Both the position numbers and the translations under genes were made by a program. The notes under the pieces are model-generated. The model had not been told where the DNA came from, made no database searches, and saw only the letters and a program-made list of their open reading frames with translations. A DNA stretch of 64,000 nt from JAFGVL01 sp963662245 (GTDB lineage Bacteria; Bacteroidota; Bacteroidia; Bacteroidales; Paludibacteraceae), in contig CAXXVQ010000009.1 in assembly GCA_963662245.2 (NCBI GenBank), positions 742,821-806,820 on the forward strand, read 5' to 3'. Positions 47,222-56,832 of this stretch are shown here, piece after piece; the stretch's first letter is position 1, and each line of letters starts with the position of its first letter.

Positions 47222-49126
47222 TTAATTTAAAGCTTCAATATTATCTTGATTGATAATGTTTTTTCCTTCAGCTGTATATAGTTTTTCGATTTTATTAGAG
47301 TAATGTTCTTCAACTTTTCTTCGGATAACCTTCATGGTGCTATTTACAAGACCGTTTTGTTCTGTAAATGCTTCTGGTAATATTGCAGTTGCAGAAGGGA
47401 GCCATCTTTCTGGGAACATTTCGGCATATTTGCCACCCTTTTTATATTGATTAAGTTCGTATTGTATGATGTCTAATGCAGCATGTTTCGCTTCTTGTTG
47501 ATGCCAATCCCAGTGTGGGTGTTTGTGAGCAACTGCTCTTTTTAATGCTTCTTTGTTTGGAACTAGTAATGCAATAGTATAAGGATTTTGGTTGTTGTGC
47601 AGGATAGCTTGTTCTATGTATTCTGAATTCTCAACTAATGCTTCTTCGATGCCTTCAGGACTGTATTTTTCTCCATCACTTGCAATTAATAAGCTTTTGA
47701 ATCGCCCTAATACATATAAGAATCCGTCATCATCCATATATCCCATATCGCCGGTATGTAGCCAGCCATCTTTTACTGTATCGGCAGAGGATTCTGGGTT
47801 TTTAAAGTATCCAGCCATTACATTCTCTCCTTTAATTACAATTTCTCCTTTTTGATAGTTTGGGAGTTTGTTGCCATTGTCATCACAGATTTTTAAATCC
47901 ATGAATTCAACTAAGTATCCTGATGAACCTAGTTTGTGATGACGCATTGCGTTTGATGAAATGATTGGGGTCGCTTCAGATAGCCCGTATCCTTGAAACA
48001 TTGGGATGCCGATTGCGTAAAAAAATCTTTGTAGGTCGATGTCAAGCAAGGCTCCTCCGCCAATGAAGAATTCCAGTTTGCCTCCAAAGTTTTCTCTTAT
48101 TTTTGAGAATAATATTTTATCAAATAAGGATAATAGTGGTTTGTTAAGAGCTTGTAGGCCTTTTCCTTTATTGTGCCCTTCTTTGTTATATGCGTAAGCT
48201 ACTTTCATGGCAAACTTAAATAGCTTCTCAGTTGTAGTTCCTTTTGCTCTAATGCCATTCTCAATATTTTTCTTGAAGTTTTTAGCTAGAGCAGGTACGC
48301 TTAGGAGTAGGCTAGGTTGTAGTTCTTTAATGTTTACTGGGATGTTTTTTAAAGTTTCTTGTCCAGTACGACCAACCTGAACTGTTCCGACACTTGCACC
48401 GGAAGCCATGAAGCTGTAAAATCCTGCAACATGTGCAAAGCAGTGGTCAAGAGGTAGTATGATTAATGTATGGTAGTGTTCTGGGATTGGCATTAAAGAG
48501 AGAGCTTGCTCTACATTTGCAGTGTAGTTTCTGTGTGTCAGCATTATTCCTTTTGGGTCGGCTGTTGTTCCGGAGGTGTAGCTGATGTTAGCTAGGTCAT
48601 CTGCTTTTACTGAGCTTGCGATTTTTATAACTAATTCGGGATCAGATATTAAAGCCTTTTCACCATTTGAAATGACATTCTCAATAAAAATTTCTTTTTC
48701 AAGATATTCTTCTTGTTTGTCAAGGATGATAACCTTTTTGATTAAAGGTAAATCTTTGATGATTGAGCGAATCTTGTTTAGTTGATTTCCAGAAACAAGA
48801 ATAAATTCTGATTCTGAATGGTTTAGACGAAAGATTAGGTCATTGCTTTCTTCTAGCTTGATTGATAACGGTACATTTATGGCTCCGGTATGTAGAATTG
48901 CAAGTTCTCCAATTATCCATGCGTTTCTACCTTCAGAAAGTAGAGCAGCTTTTGTCTCTGATTTTAATCCTAGCTCAATAAGTCCAGCTGCAAGTTGGTG
49001 TACTTGTTCTTTGGTTTCAGAATATGTTGTTGATTTAAATTTGTTTTTTGTTTTCTCCCATAAAAATGGGTTGTTAGGGTACTGTTTGGTGCTGTTATTA
49101 AATAAATCAATAATAGTAGGTCTCAT
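47222..49126 (-). CDS. Long-chain acyl-CoA ligase (AMP-binding)
   Basis: Adenylate-forming enzyme that activates fatty acids to acyl-CoA. The AMP-binding P-loop ISYTSGTTADPKGIMLTHRNY in part (about 186-204), the FFIGGGALLDIDL segment (about 353-365), GYGLSEATPII (about 379-389) and TGDMGYMDDDGFLYVLGR in part (about 455-472) identify the family. 634 residues, full length, of the FAA1/FadD15-like group. No membrane segment. Alone between the GGGtGRT operon and pyrG. Confidence 0.92.
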   Translation of the reverse strand: MRPTIIDLFNNSTKQYPNNPFLWEKTKNKFKSTTYSETKEQVHQLAAGLIELGLKSETKAALLSEGRNAWIIGELAILHTGAINVPLSIKLEESNDLIFRLNHSESEFILVSGNQLNKIRSIIKDLPLIKKVIILDKQEEYLEKEIFIENVISNGEKALISDPELVIKIASSVKADDLANISYTSGTTADPKGIMLTHRNYTANVEQALSLMPIPEHYHTLIILPLDHCFAHVAGFYSFMASGASVGTVQVGRTGQETLKNIPVNIKELQPSLLLSVPALAKNFKKNIENGIRAKGTTTEKLFKFAMKVAYAYNKEGHNKGKGLQALNKPLLSLFDKILFSKIRENFGGKLEFFIGGGALLDIDLQRFFYAIGIPMFQGYGLSEATPIISSNAMRHHKLGSSGYLVEFMDLKICDDNGNKLPNYQKGEIVIKGENVMAGYFKNPESSADTVKDGWLHTGDMGYMDDDGFLYVLGRFKSLLIASDGEKYSPEGIEEALVENSEYIEQAILHNNQNPYTIALLVPNKEALKRAVAHKHPHWDWHQQEAKHAALDIIQYELNQYKKGGKYAEMFPERWLPSATAILPEAFTEQNGLVNSTMKVIRRKVEEHYSNKIEKLYTAEGKNIINQDNIEALN

Positions 49127-49333
49127 CTTAATAAAATGTTTTTTGCAAATATAATTATTTCAATTATAGTTTGTTTTGTGGTTTCTGTTTAGTTTAGTTA
49201 GTCAAATGTATTCATAATGTAAAATCTGATGATTCTTAGTGTTGTATCTTTGATAGGTATGTCTTTTAAAATAGGGCTTTAATAAAAATATTATCTTTTG
49301 TGAAAAAGACTTCTAGTCTTTTACTTTTTTGCT

Positions 49334-49341
49334 TACATTTG
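49334..49341 (+). promoter_or_regulatory. -7 box of pyrG
   Basis: TACATTTG, about 80 bp before the GTG start. No TTTG at the right spacing was seen. The gap 49127-49419 (293 bp) shows no other feature. Confidence 0.5.
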
Positions 49342-49419
49342 CAGTTTGTTGTTAAAACTGTGGGTTTTGGCGCTAAGTTATTTATAAACAGCATCTTATT
49401 GATATAAAATATTTTCGCA

Positions 49420-51024
49420 GTGAAAGAAACAAAGTACATTTTCGTTACAGGTGGTGTAACCTCTTCATTAGGTAAGGGGATTATATCTGCATCACTTGCT
49501 AAATTATTGCAGGCAAGGGGCTATAAAGTCACTATTCAAAAACTAGATCCATATATTAATGTGGATCCGGGAACTCTAAATCCTTATGAGCATGGTGAAT
49601 GTTATGTAACTGAGGATGGGCATGAGGCCGACTTAGATTTAGGTCATTATGAGCGTTTTTTGAATGTTGAAACAAAAAAAGCTAATAATATTACGACTGG
49701 TCGTATTTATCAAAATGTGATAAATAAAGAGCGCCGTGGTGATTTTTTAGGTAAAACGGTTCAAATTATCCCTCACATTACAGATGAGATTAAGCGTAAT
49801 GTGAAATTGCTTGGAAGCAAAGGTGAGTATGATTTTGTAATCACTGAAATAGGTGGAACTGTTGGTGATATCGAATCTTTGCCATATATCGAAAGTGTAA
49901 GACAATTGCGTTGGGAATTAGGTAAAAACTGTTTGTGTATTCACCTAACATATGTTCCTTATGTAGCTGCTGCAAAAGAATTAAAAACAAAGCCAACACA
50001 GCATTCGGTAAAAGCATTACAAGAAGAAGGTGTTCAGCCAGATATTCTTGTTTTGCGTGCAGAGCATAGAATTACTCCTGAAATTAGAAAGAAAGTTGCA
50101 TTATTCTGCAATGTTGCACCACAAGCTGTTATTGAATCTATAGATGTTCCAACTATTTATCAAGTGCCAATTGAAATGCAAAAAGAAGGTCTTGATAAAA
50201 TTGTATTGGAGAAGATGGGTCTTCCTGCTAATGAAGAGCCAGATATGTCTGATTGGACTAACTTCTTGGATAAAATGAAGAAATCAACAAAATCGGTTAA
50301 GATTGGTGTTGTTGGTAAGTATGTGAAATTACCGGATTCATATAAATCTATTATTGAGGCATTGATTCACGCTAGTGCTTATAACGATAGAAAGTTAGAT
50401 CTAAAACTAATTTCTTCAGATGATATTCAAGCTACTAATGTGGAAGATACTTTAGCTGGCATGGATGGTTTAGTTATCGCTCCCGGTTTTGGTAATAGAG
50501 GAATTGAAGGTAAAATTACTGCAATTCAATATGCTCGTGAAAATGATATCCCTTGCTTAGGGATATGTATGGGGATGCAGTGTATGGTTATTGAATATGC
50601 AAGAAATGTGTTAGGTTTTGCTGATGCAAACTCTACAGAGATTGATCCAAGTACTCGTCATAATGTTGTGGATTTAATGGCTGAGCAAAAAGATATTTTG
50701 AATCTTGGCGGAAGTATGCGTTTAGGAGCATATAAATGTATGATTCAAAAAGAGACATTGGCTTATAGCGTTTATGGTAAGGAAGCTATTAAGGAGCGTC
50801 ACCGTCATCGTTTTGAGTTTAATAATGATTATAAAGAGAAATTTGAAGCTGGTGGTATGAGATGTAGTGGGATTAATCCTGATTCAAATCTTGTTGAGGT
50901 TGTTGAAATCCCAGGTAAGAAATGGTTCTTAGGTGCTCAATTCCACCCGGAGTATAGTAGTACGGTATTAAAACCACATCCATTGTTTTTAAACTTTGTA
51001 AAAGCAGTAATTGAAAAAGGATAA
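49420..51024 (+). CDS. pyrG: CTP synthase
   Basis: Makes CTP from UTP, ATP and glutamine. The N-terminal synthetase domain (about 1-270) begins KYIFVTGGVTSSLGKGI and has KLDPYINVDPGTLNPYEHGE in part. The C-terminal class I glutaminase domain has the catalytic Cys in CLGICMGMQC (about 384-393) and His-Glu near FHPEYSS (about 509-515). It starts at GTG 49420 (MKETKYIF), as the first conserved residues demand. 534 residues. yidC follows after 15 bp and is probably in the same transcript. Confidence 0.97.
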   Translation: MKETKYIFVTGGVTSSLGKGIISASLAKLLQARGYKVTIQKLDPYINVDPGTLNPYEHGECYVTEDGHEADLDLGHYERFLNVETKKANNITTGRIYQNVINKERRGDFLGKTVQIIPHITDEIKRNVKLLGSKGEYDFVITEIGGTVGDIESLPYIESVRQLRWELGKNCLCIHLTYVPYVAAAKELKTKPTQHSVKALQEEGVQPDILVLRAEHRITPEIRKKVALFCNVAPQAVIESIDVPTIYQVPIEMQKEGLDKIVLEKMGLPANEEPDMSDWTNFLDKMKKSTKSVKIGVVGKYVKLPDSYKSIIEALIHASAYNDRKLDLKLISSDDIQATNVEDTLAGMDGLVIAPGFGNRGIEGKITAIQYARENDIPCLGICMGMQCMVIEYARNVLGFADANSTEIDPSTRHNVVDLMAEQKDILNLGGSMRLGAYKCMIQKETLAYSVYGKEAIKERHRHRFEFNNDYKEKFEAGGMRCSGINPDSNLVEVVEIPGKKWFLGAQFHPEYSSTVLKPHPLFLNFVKAVIEKG

Positions 51025-51039
51025 GATAAAATTGAATTT

Positions 51040-52959
51040 ATGGATAAAAACACGATTTGGGGATTTGTAGTTATTGGTGCATTGCTATTTGGCTTTGCTT
51101 GGTTTAATAAACCATCACAAGAAGAATTACAAAGACAGCAAACAGTAGCAGACTCTATCGCGGCAGTAAAAGAAGTTGAAGCTTATAAAGCAGAGCAATT
51201 AGCTAAAACACAATTGGTAGAACAAGAAGAAGTTGTTTCTGATAGTGTGGTTTCTGAACAGTTGATTGATAAATATGGTGCATTTGCTCCTGCTGTTAGT
51301 GGTGATAGCGCAAAATATATTATAGAAAATAATAAGGTGAAATTGTTTGTTGATCCTAAAGGTGGTCAAATTTCATCTGTTGAGTTAAAAGAGTATAAAG
51401 CAAGTAATGGTAGTGCGCTTGTTCTTTTTGATGCTGAAAAGGATAGTACTTCATTAGGTTTTAGCTTAGTTACTGCAAATAACAGATTGCTTAATACTAA
51501 AGATTTGTATTTTGAAGGAGTGAATGTTGCTCCTGTATCGGTGGTGACTGGTGTGGATAAGAAATCATTTGTTTTTAGATTGAAGACCTCTGAGGACGCA
51601 TATTTAGATTATGTGTATACACTTGGAGAAGATGATTATATGGTGAATTTCTCTGTTAAAGCTCATTCGCTTGAAAAAGTGTTGACTTATGGGGTGAATT
51701 CATTAGAGATGCAATGGAGCTCAAAGGTTAAGCAGCAAGAGAAAAGTAAGAAGTTTGAAAATAGATATGCAGCTCTCAATTATAAATATCTTTCAGATGA
51801 TTTAGATAATCTTAGTGAGTCTAATGATGATGATGAGTCTGTTTCTACTAAATTAAAATGGGTTGCGTTTAAGGATCAGTTCTTTAGTACAGTTTTAATT
51901 GCTGATAATGCTTTTTCTGGTGCAAAATTAGTTAGTAAAATGGGGGCTGAGGATTCAGAATATTTGAAAAAATATTCTGCGGATATGAGTGTTTCTTTTG
52001 ATCCAACAGGAAAAGATGAGACTGGTTTCCGTTTCTTTTTTGGTCCAAATAAGTTTAGCTTGTTGAAAAGCTATGATAATGATGCTGTAGGGGATAATGT
52101 GTTGAAACTTCAACGCTTAGTTCCACTTGGGTGGGGGATTTTTGGATGGATTAACCGTTTTGTTGTAATTCCAATTTTTGACTGGTTAAGTACATTTATA
52201 GGAAGTTATGGTCTTATCATCTTGATTCTGACAATCATAATCAAAATTGTTCTTTTTCCAATGACATATAAGTCATATGTATCAATGGCGAAAATGAGAG
52301 TTTTGAAGCCGCAAATTGATGAGATTAATGCTAAGCATGTTGGAGATAAGATGAAATCACAACAAGCAACAATGGCTTTGTATAAGAAAGTGGGCGTTAA
52401 TCCGCTTGGAGGTTGCTTGCCTATGTTGCTTCAAATGCCAATCTTGTTTGCAATGTTTAGTTTCTTCCCGGCGTCTATTGAGTTGCGCCAACAAGGTTTC
52501 TTGTGGGCAACGGATTTATCTTCGTATGATTCAATTGTAAGTTGGACTACAAATGTTCCGTTTGTTTCTCAATACTTTGGAAATCATGTGAGTTTGTTCT
52601 GTTTGTTAATGACTATAACTAACTTAGTTTATACTCATTTGAATATGCAGAATCAAATGGAAGGTTCTCAGCAGATTCCAGGTATGAAATATATGATGTA
52701 TGCAATGCCGGTAATTTTCTTATTTATGTTTAATGATTATGCATCAGGTTTAAGTTATTACTATTTTATTGCAACATTAATTACTATTTTACAAACAGTG
52801 ATTATTCGTCGTACGGTTGATGAAGATAAGTTGTTGCAAAAACTTCATGAGAAAGCTCAAAGCCCGAAAAAACAAAAGAAGTCAGGTTTTATGTCTAAAC
52901 TAGAAGAGATGCAGCGTCGTCAGCTGGAAATGCAAAAACAACAAGGAAAGCGTAAGTAA
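51040..52959 (+). CDS. yidC: Membrane protein insertase YidC
   Basis: Inserts and folds inner-membrane proteins, with or without SecYEG. N-terminal helix (about 7-22), a periplasmic domain (about 60-350, Gram-negative form) and a cluster of helices from about 370: ILILTIIIKIVLFPMTYKS in part (about 393-412) includes the conserved Arg-equivalent region, and QMPILFAMFSFFPASIELR in part. The C-terminal tail is Lys/Gln-rich (KKQKKSGFMSKLEEMQRRQLE in part), as in species where it binds ribosomes. 639 residues. IS copy 2 begins 2 bp after its stop codon and separates it from its terminator. Confidence 0.96.
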   Translation: MDKNTIWGFVVIGALLFGFAWFNKPSQEELQRQQTVADSIAAVKEVEAYKAEQLAKTQLVEQEEVVSDSVVSEQLIDKYGAFAPAVSGDSAKYIIENNKVKLFVDPKGGQISSVELKEYKASNGSALVLFDAEKDSTSLGFSLVTANNRLLNTKDLYFEGVNVAPVSVVTGVDKKSFVFRLKTSEDAYLDYVYTLGEDDYMVNFSVKAHSLEKVLTYGVNSLEMQWSSKVKQQEKSKKFENRYAALNYKYLSDDLDNLSESNDDDESVSTKLKWVAFKDQFFSTVLIADNAFSGAKLVSKMGAEDSEYLKKYSADMSVSFDPTGKDETGFRFFFGPNKFSLLKSYDNDAVGDNVLKLQRLVPLGWGIFGWINRFVVIPIFDWLSTFIGSYGLIILILTIIIKIVLFPMTYKSYVSMAKMRVLKPQIDEINAKHVGDKMKSQQATMALYKKVGVNPLGGCLPMLLQMPILFAMFSFFPASIELRQQGFLWATDLSSYDSIVSWTTNVPFVSQYFGNHVSLFCLLMTITNLVYTHLNMQNQMEGSQQIPGMKYMMYAMPVIFLFMFNDYASGLSYYYFIATLITILQTVIIRRTVDEDKLLQKLHEKAQSPKKQKKSGFMSKLEEMQRRQLEMQKQQGKRK

Positions 52960-52961
52960 TT
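52958..52961. repeat. Target-site duplication of IS copy 2 (left)
   Basis: AATT at 52958-52961, repeated at 54278-54281 on the other side of the element. A 4 bp duplication is within the range for the IS3 family. Confidence 0.7.
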
Positions 52962-52999
52962 TGTGTCGTCCTAAAATAGGTTGACAGTTTTTAATAAAA

Positions 53000-53818
53000 T
53001 TAATTAAGACCAGAGAAGCTTTCTTCTCTGGTTTTTTTATGCACAAAATCAGGAGTCTTCATCCCTAGAGATAAATGAGGTCTTTTAGAGTTATAAGTTG
53101 CTATTGACTCTTTTACTAGCTCATTAAGTTCATTAAAGCTATTACAATTATACAATAAAAATTCTTGTTTTAATATTCCATTAACTCTTTCTGCTAAAGC
53201 ATTTTGATAACAGTCATATCCATCTGTCATTGAAGGAAGCATATTTGCTTTAGCTAAAGTTTCTTGATATAGACTGGAACAGTATTGTAATCCTCTGTCA
53301 GAATGATGTATAGTCACTTTATTTGTTTGCTTGTTTCTAATAGCCATTTTTAAAGCCTTAACCACATTTTCAGTATTCATATTATTACTTAGCTGATAAC
53401 CCATTATTTTTCTGCTGTATGCATCTGTAACTAAGGATAAATAATGAGTTCCTTGTCTTGAGTTTAGGTATGTTATGTCGCTTACAAAAACTTCTTCTGC
53501 TTCTTTAACTTGTTTGTTTGTGTACAAGTTAGGATGTTTTCTTAACCAATGTTTTGAGTGAGTTGTCTTTGTATAATTTTTCTTTGGTTTTACCAGTAGG
53601 TGCTCTCTTCTTAAGAAGTTAAACAGAGCATCTCTACCAATTTTGATTCCTTGCTTCTTGAGGTCAGCTTCTAGCAGGCTGTAGAGTTTTCGAGTGCCTA
53701 TTCTTGGCATCTGCATTCGTGTAGTCTCAACTAACTGCTTTACTTTTTGCAACTGTTGCTCCCGTAGAACTATTCTAGCATTTGATTGATATAATGCTTG
53801 TCTACTTATCCCAAACAA
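53000..53818 (-). CDS. IS3-family transposase OrfB (copy 2)
   Basis: Integrase-core transposase with the same DDE residues as copy 1 (VFVSDITYLN, HHSDRGLQY, NALAERVNG). 272 residues when counted from TTG 53818; the frame is open further upstream to the -1 shift site and the main product is expected to be OrfAB. It ends FSGLN where copy 1 ends FSGHN. Near its end, the DNA AGAGAAGCTTTCTTCTCT within the coding region forms a hairpin that may reduce outside transcription. Confidence 0.93.
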   Translation of the reverse strand: MFGISRQALYQSNARIVLREQQLQKVKQLVETTRMQMPRIGTRKLYSLLEADLKKQGIKIGRDALFNFLRREHLLVKPKKNYTKTTHSKHWLRKHPNLYTNKQVKEAEEVFVSDITYLNSRQGTHYLSLVTDAYSRKIMGYQLSNNMNTENVVKALKMAIRNKQTNKVTIHHSDRGLQYCSSLYQETLAKANMLPSMTDGYDCYQNALAERVNGILKQEFLLYNCNSFNELNELVKESIATYNSKRPHLSLGMKTPDFVHKKTREESFSGLN

Positions 53819-53838
53819 TCTACAAGATTTTGAAAGGC

Positions 53839-54237
53839 TTATTCCTTTTTCTTGTCGGAGCGTTGTGACTGTTGGGATGAGAACTTTTTTCTGATTCCGG
53901 TTCCATAGCGTTCATCTGCTATATCAATCATCGTATCTAGAAACAGGGTTTTAAGTTTCTCTTCCTCTAACTCTTTTTCTAATCGTTTAATCTTTTGAGC
54001 TGGGGTTTCTTTTCTTTTAGCAGTAGGCATAAATCTTTCATTGGGTTTTGACCAGTCTAAAGTACCATGTTTTCTTAACCAAACCAAAACTGTACTTCTG
54101 CCTTGTATCCCATAAGTGGATTGCGCTTGTTTATAAGTCATCTCGCCTTTTTCTATGCGAGAAACTAGATCTAATTTAAAGCCTAATGTGTAATCCTTTT
54201 GACTGCGTTTCTTTCTTTGTTTACTTAAGTCTTCCAT
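53839..54237 (-). CDS. IS3-family transposase OrfA (copy 2)
   Basis: Helix-turn-helix and leucine-zipper protein, 132 residues from ATG 54237 (MEDLSKQRKK), one residue different from copy 1 (TAKRKE here, TAKKKE there). The heptamer at 53890-53884 is in frame for the -1 shift to OrfB. Confidence 0.92.
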   Translation of the reverse strand: MEDLSKQRKKRSQKDYTLGFKLDLVSRIEKGEMTYKQAQSTYGIQGRSTVLVWLRKHGTLDWSKPNERFMPTAKRKETPAQKIKRLEKELEEEKLKTLFLDTMIDIADERYGTGIRKKFSSQQSQRSDKKKE

Positions 54238-54285
54238 AATAAGTCTAATTATTGTCAACTTATTTTAGGACGGGACAATTATATG

Positions 54286-54318
54286 AAAAAAGCCGTAAGT
54301 AAATCTTACGGCTTTTTT
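54286..54318. terminator. Terminator displaced from yidC by IS copy 2 (bidirectional)
   Basis: AAAAAAGCCGTAAG (54286-54299) / CTTACGGCTTTTTT (54305-54318). It also ends the convergent ppnP gene. Before the IS insertion it would have been about 10 bp past the yidC stop. Confidence 0.9.
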
Positions 54319-54336
54319 ATTTTAAGCTTATCTTAA

Positions 54337-54618
54337 TTATTTATATAAGCATAAATACGGAGTGTCTTCAGTTGCGCTTACTTTGAATTTTACATCTTTA
54401 GCTACAACAAAGCTTTCAAATTTCTTGAATACTTTCCATTCTGTTTCTCCAGGTAGTAAAACTGATAATTTACCAGAAATTACTGTCATAACTTCAATTG
54501 TAGAAGTTCCAAATTCATACTCGCCAGCTGCCATTACTCCTACTGTTGCATTTCCTTCTGCAGAATCTAAGGCAATTGACTTAACTTTTCCGTCAAAATA
54601 TTCGTTCGTCTTAAACAT
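54337..54618 (-). CDS. ppnP: Pyrimidine/purine nucleoside phosphorylase
   Basis: Small cupin-fold phosphorylase (YaiE/DUF1255) that splits many nucleosides with phosphate. 93 residues covering the whole family: NEYFDGKVKSIAL (about 5-17), ATVGVMAAGEYEFGTSTIEVM in part (about 24-44), the strand SGKLSVLLPGETEW (about 49-62), and the C-terminal ATEDTPYLCLYK. It is monocistronic and sits between IS copy 2 and rpsA. Confidence 0.92.
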   Translation of the reverse strand: MFKTNEYFDGKVKSIALDSAEGNATVGVMAAGEYEFGTSTIEVMTVISGKLSVLLPGETEWKVFKKFESFVVAKDVKFKVSATEDTPYLCLYK

Positions 54619-54691
54619 AAAAATGATAGTTTTTTAATTAGCGCGACAAAGATAAAATATTATTAATAAGATAGTTTTTTTTTATTTCAAT

Positions 54692-54721
54692 TGTAGATTG
54701 TGAATTATTCCGTATCTTTGT
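54692..54721 (+). promoter_or_regulatory. Promoter of rpsA
   Basis: -33 TTG (54692-54694), 19 bp spacer, -7 TATCTTTG (54714-54721). A leader of about 57 nt follows, with a small hairpin ACTAA/TTAGT just before the start that could serve S1 autocontrol. Confidence 0.78.
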
Positions 54722-54784
54722 CGCCGCTTTAAAAACAATATAATGTCTAACCTACTAACTTGATTAGTAATTAAAAACAAAACA

Positions 54785-56647
54785 ATGTCAGAAGAAAACA
54801 AAACTGTTGAAGCAGTTGAGGAAGTGATTCAAGAAGCTCCTTCTGCTCCAAAAGCAGCTCCAGTATCAGTAGCAATTACTGAAGATTTTGATTGGGATGC
54901 TTATGAAAAAGGTGAAACTAATCGTGGTGTAAGCCATGAAGAATTAGAAAAAACTTACGACCAAACACTTAACTTAGTTAAAGATCGCGAAGTTGTTGAA
55001 GGTACAGTTATCTCTATGAACAAAAGAGAAGTTGTAGTTAACATTGGCTTCAAATCTGATGGTATCGTTCCAATGAGCGAATTCCGTTATAACCCAGAAC
55101 TAAAAATTGGTGATTCAGTAGAGGTTTTCATTGAAAGTCAAGAAGATAAAAAAGGTCAATTGATCTTATCACATAAACAAGCTCGTGCAACTCGTTCTTG
55201 GGATCGCGTTAACTCAGCTCTTGATAATGATGAAATCATTAAAGGATATATCAAGTGTCGTACAAAAGGTGGTATGATTGTAGATGTATTCGGAATCGAA
55301 GCATTCTTGCCAGGTTCTCAAATTGATGTTAAACCAATTCGTGACTACGATGTATTCGTTGGTAAAACAATGGAATTCAAAGTTGTTAAGATTAACCATG
55401 AATTTAAAAATGTGGTTGTTTCTCACAAAGCTCTTATCGAGGCTGAATTGGAAGCTCAGAAAAAAGATATCATCTCTAAACTTGAAAAAGGACAGGTTCT
55501 TGAAGGAACTGTTAAAAATATCACATCTTACGGTGTGTTCATCGACCTTGGTGGCGTAGATGGATTAATCCACATTACTGACTTATCTTGGGGTCGTGTT
55601 AATCATCCAGAAGAAATCGTTAAATTGGATCAAAAACTTAATGTTGTTATCCTTGATTTTGATGATGAGAAAAAACGCATCGCTTTAGGTTTAAAACAAC
55701 TTTCTGCTCACCCTTGGGATGCTCTAGATTCAGAGCTTAAAGTTGGGGATAAAGTAAAAGGTAAAGTAGTTGTTATGGCTGACTATGGTGCATTTGTAGA
55801 AATCGCTGCTGGTGTAGAAGGTCTTATCCATGTTTCTGAAATGTCATGGTCACAACACTTGCGTTCTGCTCAAGACTTTATGAAAGTAGGTGACGAAGTT
55901 GAAGCTGTAGTTTTAACTTTAGATCGTGACGAGCGTAAAATGTCTCTTGGAATCAAACAATTAAAAACTGATCCATGGGAAAATATTGATGAGAAATATG
56001 CAGTAGGTTCTAAACATACAGCTAAAGTTCGCAACTTTACTAACTTCGGTGTTTTTGTTGAAATCGAAGAAGGTGTTGACGGATTAATTCACATTAGTGA
56101 CCTTTCTTGGACTAAAAAAGTAAAACACCCATCTGAGTTTACTCAAATAGGTGCAGATATGGAAGTTGTTGTTCTAGAAATCGACAAAGAAAACCGTCGT
56201 TTAAGCTTAGGGCACAAACAACTTGAAGAAAATCCTTGGGATGTATTTGAAACATTGTTCACAGTAGATTCTATCCACGAAGGAACAATCGTTGATATGC
56301 AAGATAGAGGTGCAGTTATTTCTCTTCCTTATGGTGTTGAAGGTTTTGCTACTCCTAAACACTTAGTAAAAGAAGATGGAAGCCAAGCTAAAGTTGATGA
56401 GAAATTAGAATTCAAAGTGATTGAATTTAATAAAGATGCAAAACGCATTATCTTATCTCACAGCCGTATTCATGAAGATCTTCAAAAACAAGATGGAGCT
56501 GAAGCTTCAGAACCAAAAAAATCATCTAAAAAGCCTAAAAAAGAGGCTGCTTCAAATCCAGTAATGGAAAAAACAACTTTAGGTGATATTCAATCACTAG
56601 CAGATCTTAAAGATCAGTTAGAAGGATCAGAAGACAAACAAGACTAA
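54785..56647 (+). CDS. rpsA: 30S ribosomal protein S1
   Basis: RNA-binding ribosomal protein that recruits mRNAs, vital in a phylum whose mRNAs mostly lack Shine-Dalgarno sites. Six S1 (OB-fold) repeats are visible, at about 68-135, 150-220, 235-305, 322-392, 408-478 and 495-565; for example GTVKNITSYGVFIDLGGVDG (part) and GKVVVMADYGAFVEIAAGVEG (part). The N-terminus has a 40-residue acidic/Ala/Pro lead and the C-terminus a Lys/Ser-rich tail. 620 residues. Confidence 0.96.
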   Translation: MSEENKTVEAVEEVIQEAPSAPKAAPVSVAITEDFDWDAYEKGETNRGVSHEELEKTYDQTLNLVKDREVVEGTVISMNKREVVVNIGFKSDGIVPMSEFRYNPELKIGDSVEVFIESQEDKKGQLILSHKQARATRSWDRVNSALDNDEIIKGYIKCRTKGGMIVDVFGIEAFLPGSQIDVKPIRDYDVFVGKTMEFKVVKINHEFKNVVVSHKALIEAELEAQKKDIISKLEKGQVLEGTVKNITSYGVFIDLGGVDGLIHITDLSWGRVNHPEEIVKLDQKLNVVILDFDDEKKRIALGLKQLSAHPWDALDSELKVGDKVKGKVVVMADYGAFVEIAAGVEGLIHVSEMSWSQHLRSAQDFMKVGDEVEAVVLTLDRDERKMSLGIKQLKTDPWENIDEKYAVGSKHTAKVRNFTNFGVFVEIEEGVDGLIHISDLSWTKKVKHPSEFTQIGADMEVVVLEIDKENRRLSLGHKQLEENPWDVFETLFTVDSIHEGTIVDMQDRGAVISLPYGVEGFATPKHLVKEDGSQAKVDEKLEFKVIEFNKDAKRIILSHSRIHEDLQKQDGAEASEPKKSSKKPKKEAASNPVMEKTTLGDIQSLADLKDQLEGSEDKQD

Positions 56648-56665
56648 TTGAAAGTTCTAAATAAA

Positions 56666-56706
56666 AGCTGCTATTGCGCTCTGATGCGTAGTAGTGGCTT
56701 TTTTTG
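56666..56706 (+). terminator. Terminator after rpsA
   Basis: AGCTGCTATTGCGC / GCGTAGTAGTGGCT, 14 pairs including several G-U, then seven T. Confidence 0.8.
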
Positions 56707-56741
56707 TTGATAAAAAAAACCAACAAAATGACTAAATTTCA

Positions 56742-56771
56742 TTGGTTTATCTCAATTTTTAGTTATGTTTG
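56742..56771 (+). promoter_or_regulatory. Promoter of the OmpA-family gene
   Basis: -33 TTG (56742-56744), 19 bp spacer, -7 TATGTTTG (56764-56771). Confidence 0.75.
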
Positions 56772-56832
56772 CCTTATGAAAACGAATTAGTGTTGTAAAA
56801 CATCATTTTAAATTAATACAAAAAAAACAATT

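Larger units (their letters stand above)
52962..54277 (-). mobile_element. IS3-family insertion sequence, copy 2 (complete)
   Basis: 1316 bp, ends TGTGTCGTCCTAAAATAGG (left) and inverse of TGTCCCGTCCTAAAATAAG (right), TG...CA termini. Flanked by AATT on both sides. Intact OrfA and OrfB on the minus strand and A AAA AAG frameshift site at 53884-53890. It inserted 2 bp after the yidC stop codon. Differences from copy 1 are few, so both spread recently. This is the better reference for the element's true ends. Confidence 0.95.
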
